DNA of 6,218 bases from Candidatus Saccharimonadales bacterium (GTDB lineage: Bacteria; Patescibacteriota; Saccharimonadia; Saccharimonadales; Saccharimonadaceae). The notes beneath the pieces were generated by a model. That model was not told the DNA's origin. It did not search any database and saw only the letters and a program-made list of their open reading frames with translations. Location of the stretch: the NCBI GenBank assembly GCA_030151825.1, contig JASLCP010000017.1, forward strand, positions 1-6,218. Reading direction: 5' to 3'. The first letter of the stretch is position 1. Every line of letters starts with the position of its first letter. The translations under genes were made by a program, and so were the position numbers. Positions 5,168-6,218 of the stretch are shown here, one piece after another.

Positions 5168-6025
5168 TTAAGCGTAAACGCGATCAGAAATATACGAGTG
5201 CATCGCCGTAAACGAATCAAGCGGCGTGCGTGAACGAGTAATGTTATCCGCAAGAGCCGACACAGCAATATTCTCGGGGTAAGCGGGCACAAACAAGTGC
5301 ATGCGTTCGTGTGGTTGCTCGGTCAGCATCGAGCTAATGTGATGAGTTGTATCGTCGACATGCAAAGCAAAATCAGGTACAAAGCCAAAATCATCAAGCT
5401 GCGTCAATACTTGTTTTAGCGCAGCAGCTTTTGTTGTTTTGCCGCGACCATCAGGATTACGCGGAAAGACAATACCATCAAAACAATTTGGCGTGTATCG
5501 CTGCAAAAAGCGCACTGTCGCCGCCTCGCACCCTGATGCTGTCGACGTATTGGCGATGCAGTACACACCTTGCGCACGCCAATCACGGATATAGTTAGCA
5601 ATCATCTGGATACCCTGAATCGGTTCGACATGATTGTTATTCATCATCACCTGCACAATCGGCTGAATGGTGTTGTCGGCATGGATAATATCGTTCATAA
5701 ACCGTTCATCAGCCCACAAGGCATTGATATAGTTCGATCCGTCGTAATCTTCTTTGCCACCACACGCTGCCAGTCCACGGGCGGTATAGCGCAGCACTTC
5801 GCACAAGTCGATTGATACAATGCCGGTGATACGTTCGTCAGGATTCGGTACACGCAACGTCCCCAAGATTGAGTCAACATCAGTCACTGCCGCGCCAGTT
5901 TCTAGAAGTCCTCGAAACTGATTGCGTAGCGCATCAACAGTGATAGCAGGGAAGTCGTCATCAAGTGATATGCCGGGGATCCATAGTGATTCAGGTTCCG
6001 GCGTCGACGACCTGAATTGTTCCAT
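5168..6025 (-). CDS. Hypothetical protein with HAD-like C-terminal half
   Basis: This is a 285-residue soluble protein with no signal peptide. The order of short motifs suggests the haloacid dehalogenase fold. A hydrophobic strand ends in D73 (IVSIDLCEVL, motif I position), a helical cap-like region spans about 80-135, the strand VYCIANTSTASG (154-165) fits motif II (T160 or S161), K199 in GKTTKAAAL fits motif III, and HVDDTTHH (222-229) fits motif IV with D224 and D225. Classic HAD phosphatases need DxD in motif I; here the second Asp is Cys75, so normal phosphatase activity is doubtful. The first 60 residues match nothing known to me. The start at 6025 is the first in-frame ATG after a good promoter, with a poor Shine-Dalgarno (GGTGG, 1 nt away). 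It lies upstream of the rpf-like gene on the same strand and shares an upstream promoter motif. The HAD assignment is moderate; the gene itself is secure. Confidence 0.65.
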   Translation of the reverse strand: MEQFRSSTPEPESLWIPGISLDDDFPAITVDALRNQFRGLLETGAAVTDVDSILGTLRVPNPDERITGIVSIDLCEVLRYTARGLAACGGKEDYDGSNYINALWADERFMNDIIHADNTIQPIVQVMMNNNHVEPIQGIQMIANYIRDWRAQGVYCIANTSTASGCEAATVRFLQRYTPNCFDGIVFPRNPDGRGKTTKAAALKQVLTQLDDFGFVPDFALHVDDTTHHISSMLTEQPHERMHLFVPAYPENIAVSALADNITRSRTPLDSFTAMHSYISDRVYA

Positions 6026-6051
6026 GCCACCATTCTGCCACTTTCGCTAGT

Positions 6052-6080
6052 AATATGCAATAGTAATTATTTATTGTCAA
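6052..6080 (-). promoter_or_regulatory. Promoter of the HAD-like gene
   Basis: On the minus strand, perfect TTGACA (6080-6075), a 17-bp spacer and CATATT (6057-6052) point to a start near 6045 and a 20-nt leader. GTATTGACA and an upstream AAGCATA (6096-6090) repeat the arrangement at the rpf-like promoter. Confidence 0.68.
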
Positions 6081-6124
6081 TACACCGCTTATGCTTATCT
6101 CATTCGTGCATTCGCTCGTATCTG

Positions 6125-6133
6125 TGTTATAAT
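6125..6133 (+). promoter_or_regulatory. Extended -10 promoter of tRNA-Gln
   Basis: TGT-TATAAT is a consensus extended -10. The predicted start near 6140 lies 24 nt before the tRNA. No convincing -35 is present. Confidence 0.7.
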
Positions 6134-6163
6134 AGTCTACGTCCTCACGGGCAATCATACCGA

Positions 6164-6218
6164 TGGGGTGTGGCCAAGTGGTAAGGCACATGGTTTTGGT
6201 CCATGCATTCGGGGGTTC
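6164..6218 (+). tRNA. trnQ: tRNA-Gln (anticodon TTG), 3' end outside window
   Basis: Acceptor 5' arm TGGGGTG (6164-6170), D-stem GCC/GGC (6173-6175 and 6185-6187) and anticodon stem CATGG/CCATG (6189-6193 and 6201-6205) are all visible. The loop TTTTGGT gives anticodon TTG at 6196-6198, reading CAA (and CAG by wobble). The sequence ends in the T-arm (GGGGG then TTC), so the acceptor 3' strand and CCA status cannot be seen. The TGGGGTG start and short variable region are typical of bacterial tRNA-Gln. Confidence 0.95.

Noticed and set aside
5991..6191. 66-residue minus-strand open frame upstream of the HAD-like gene
   Set aside because: It overlaps the tRNA-Gln gene antisense and the HAD-like promoter and start, has no ribosome-binding site, and its composition is not protein-like.
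6199..6199. G next to the anticodon of tRNA-Gln as unusual
   Set aside because: Although E. coli has A here, a TTTTGGT loop is common in bacterial tRNA-Gln(TTG).

Overview
The window looks like a compact piece of a bacterial chromosome. The best guess is Candidatus Saccharibacteria (TM7) or a related Patescibacteria lineage. The reasons are a secreted LysM plus Rpf-like muralytic protein, a two-domain ThrE-type membrane protein, a YitT-type membrane protein, the C-terminus of a DUF2130 protein, and several short orphan proteins, all with standard TGA/TAG/TAA stops. This placement is inferred from gene content; no phylogenetic marker gene is complete here. No mobile element, CRISPR array or prophage gene is visible.

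Layout, left to right. (1) Positions 1-268: 3' end of a DUF2130 gene on the + strand. (2) 338-760: orphan six-cysteine protein, +, probably read from a leaderless mRNA. (3) 778-2699: a two-gene minus-strand unit, thrE-like exporter followed 2 nt later by a small cysteine-containing protein. (4) 2776-3630: divergent YitT/DUF2179 membrane protein, +, whose only sensible start is ATA or ATT behind a good ribosome-binding site. (5) 3665-4354: orphan helical protein, +, with its own near-leaderless promoter. (6) 4355-4386: strong bidirectional terminator. (7) 4404-5000: secreted LysM/Rpf-domain protein, minus. (8) 5168-6025: HAD-like hypothetical protein, minus. (9) 6164-6218: tRNA-Gln(TTG), +, cut off by the window end. 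No stretch over 300 bases lacks a gene; the longest gap (5001-5167) holds the rpf-like promoter and a structured 5' leader.

The regulatory sequences are the most interesting layer. The two orphan genes at 338 and 3665 share almost the same promoter (AATACATA, then TTATGATATAATAG), with the start codon at or within 3 nt of the predicted transcription start. The thrE promoter carries a close relative of that box. The rpf-like and HAD-like genes share a different upstream block, AAGCATA then GTATTGACA on the minus strand, which suggests common control. The rpf-like mRNA appears to begin with a long nested hairpin. The window therefore pairs cell-surface functions (wall hydrolysis, two membrane transport-type proteins) with uncharacterised proteins under a few repeated promoter types.
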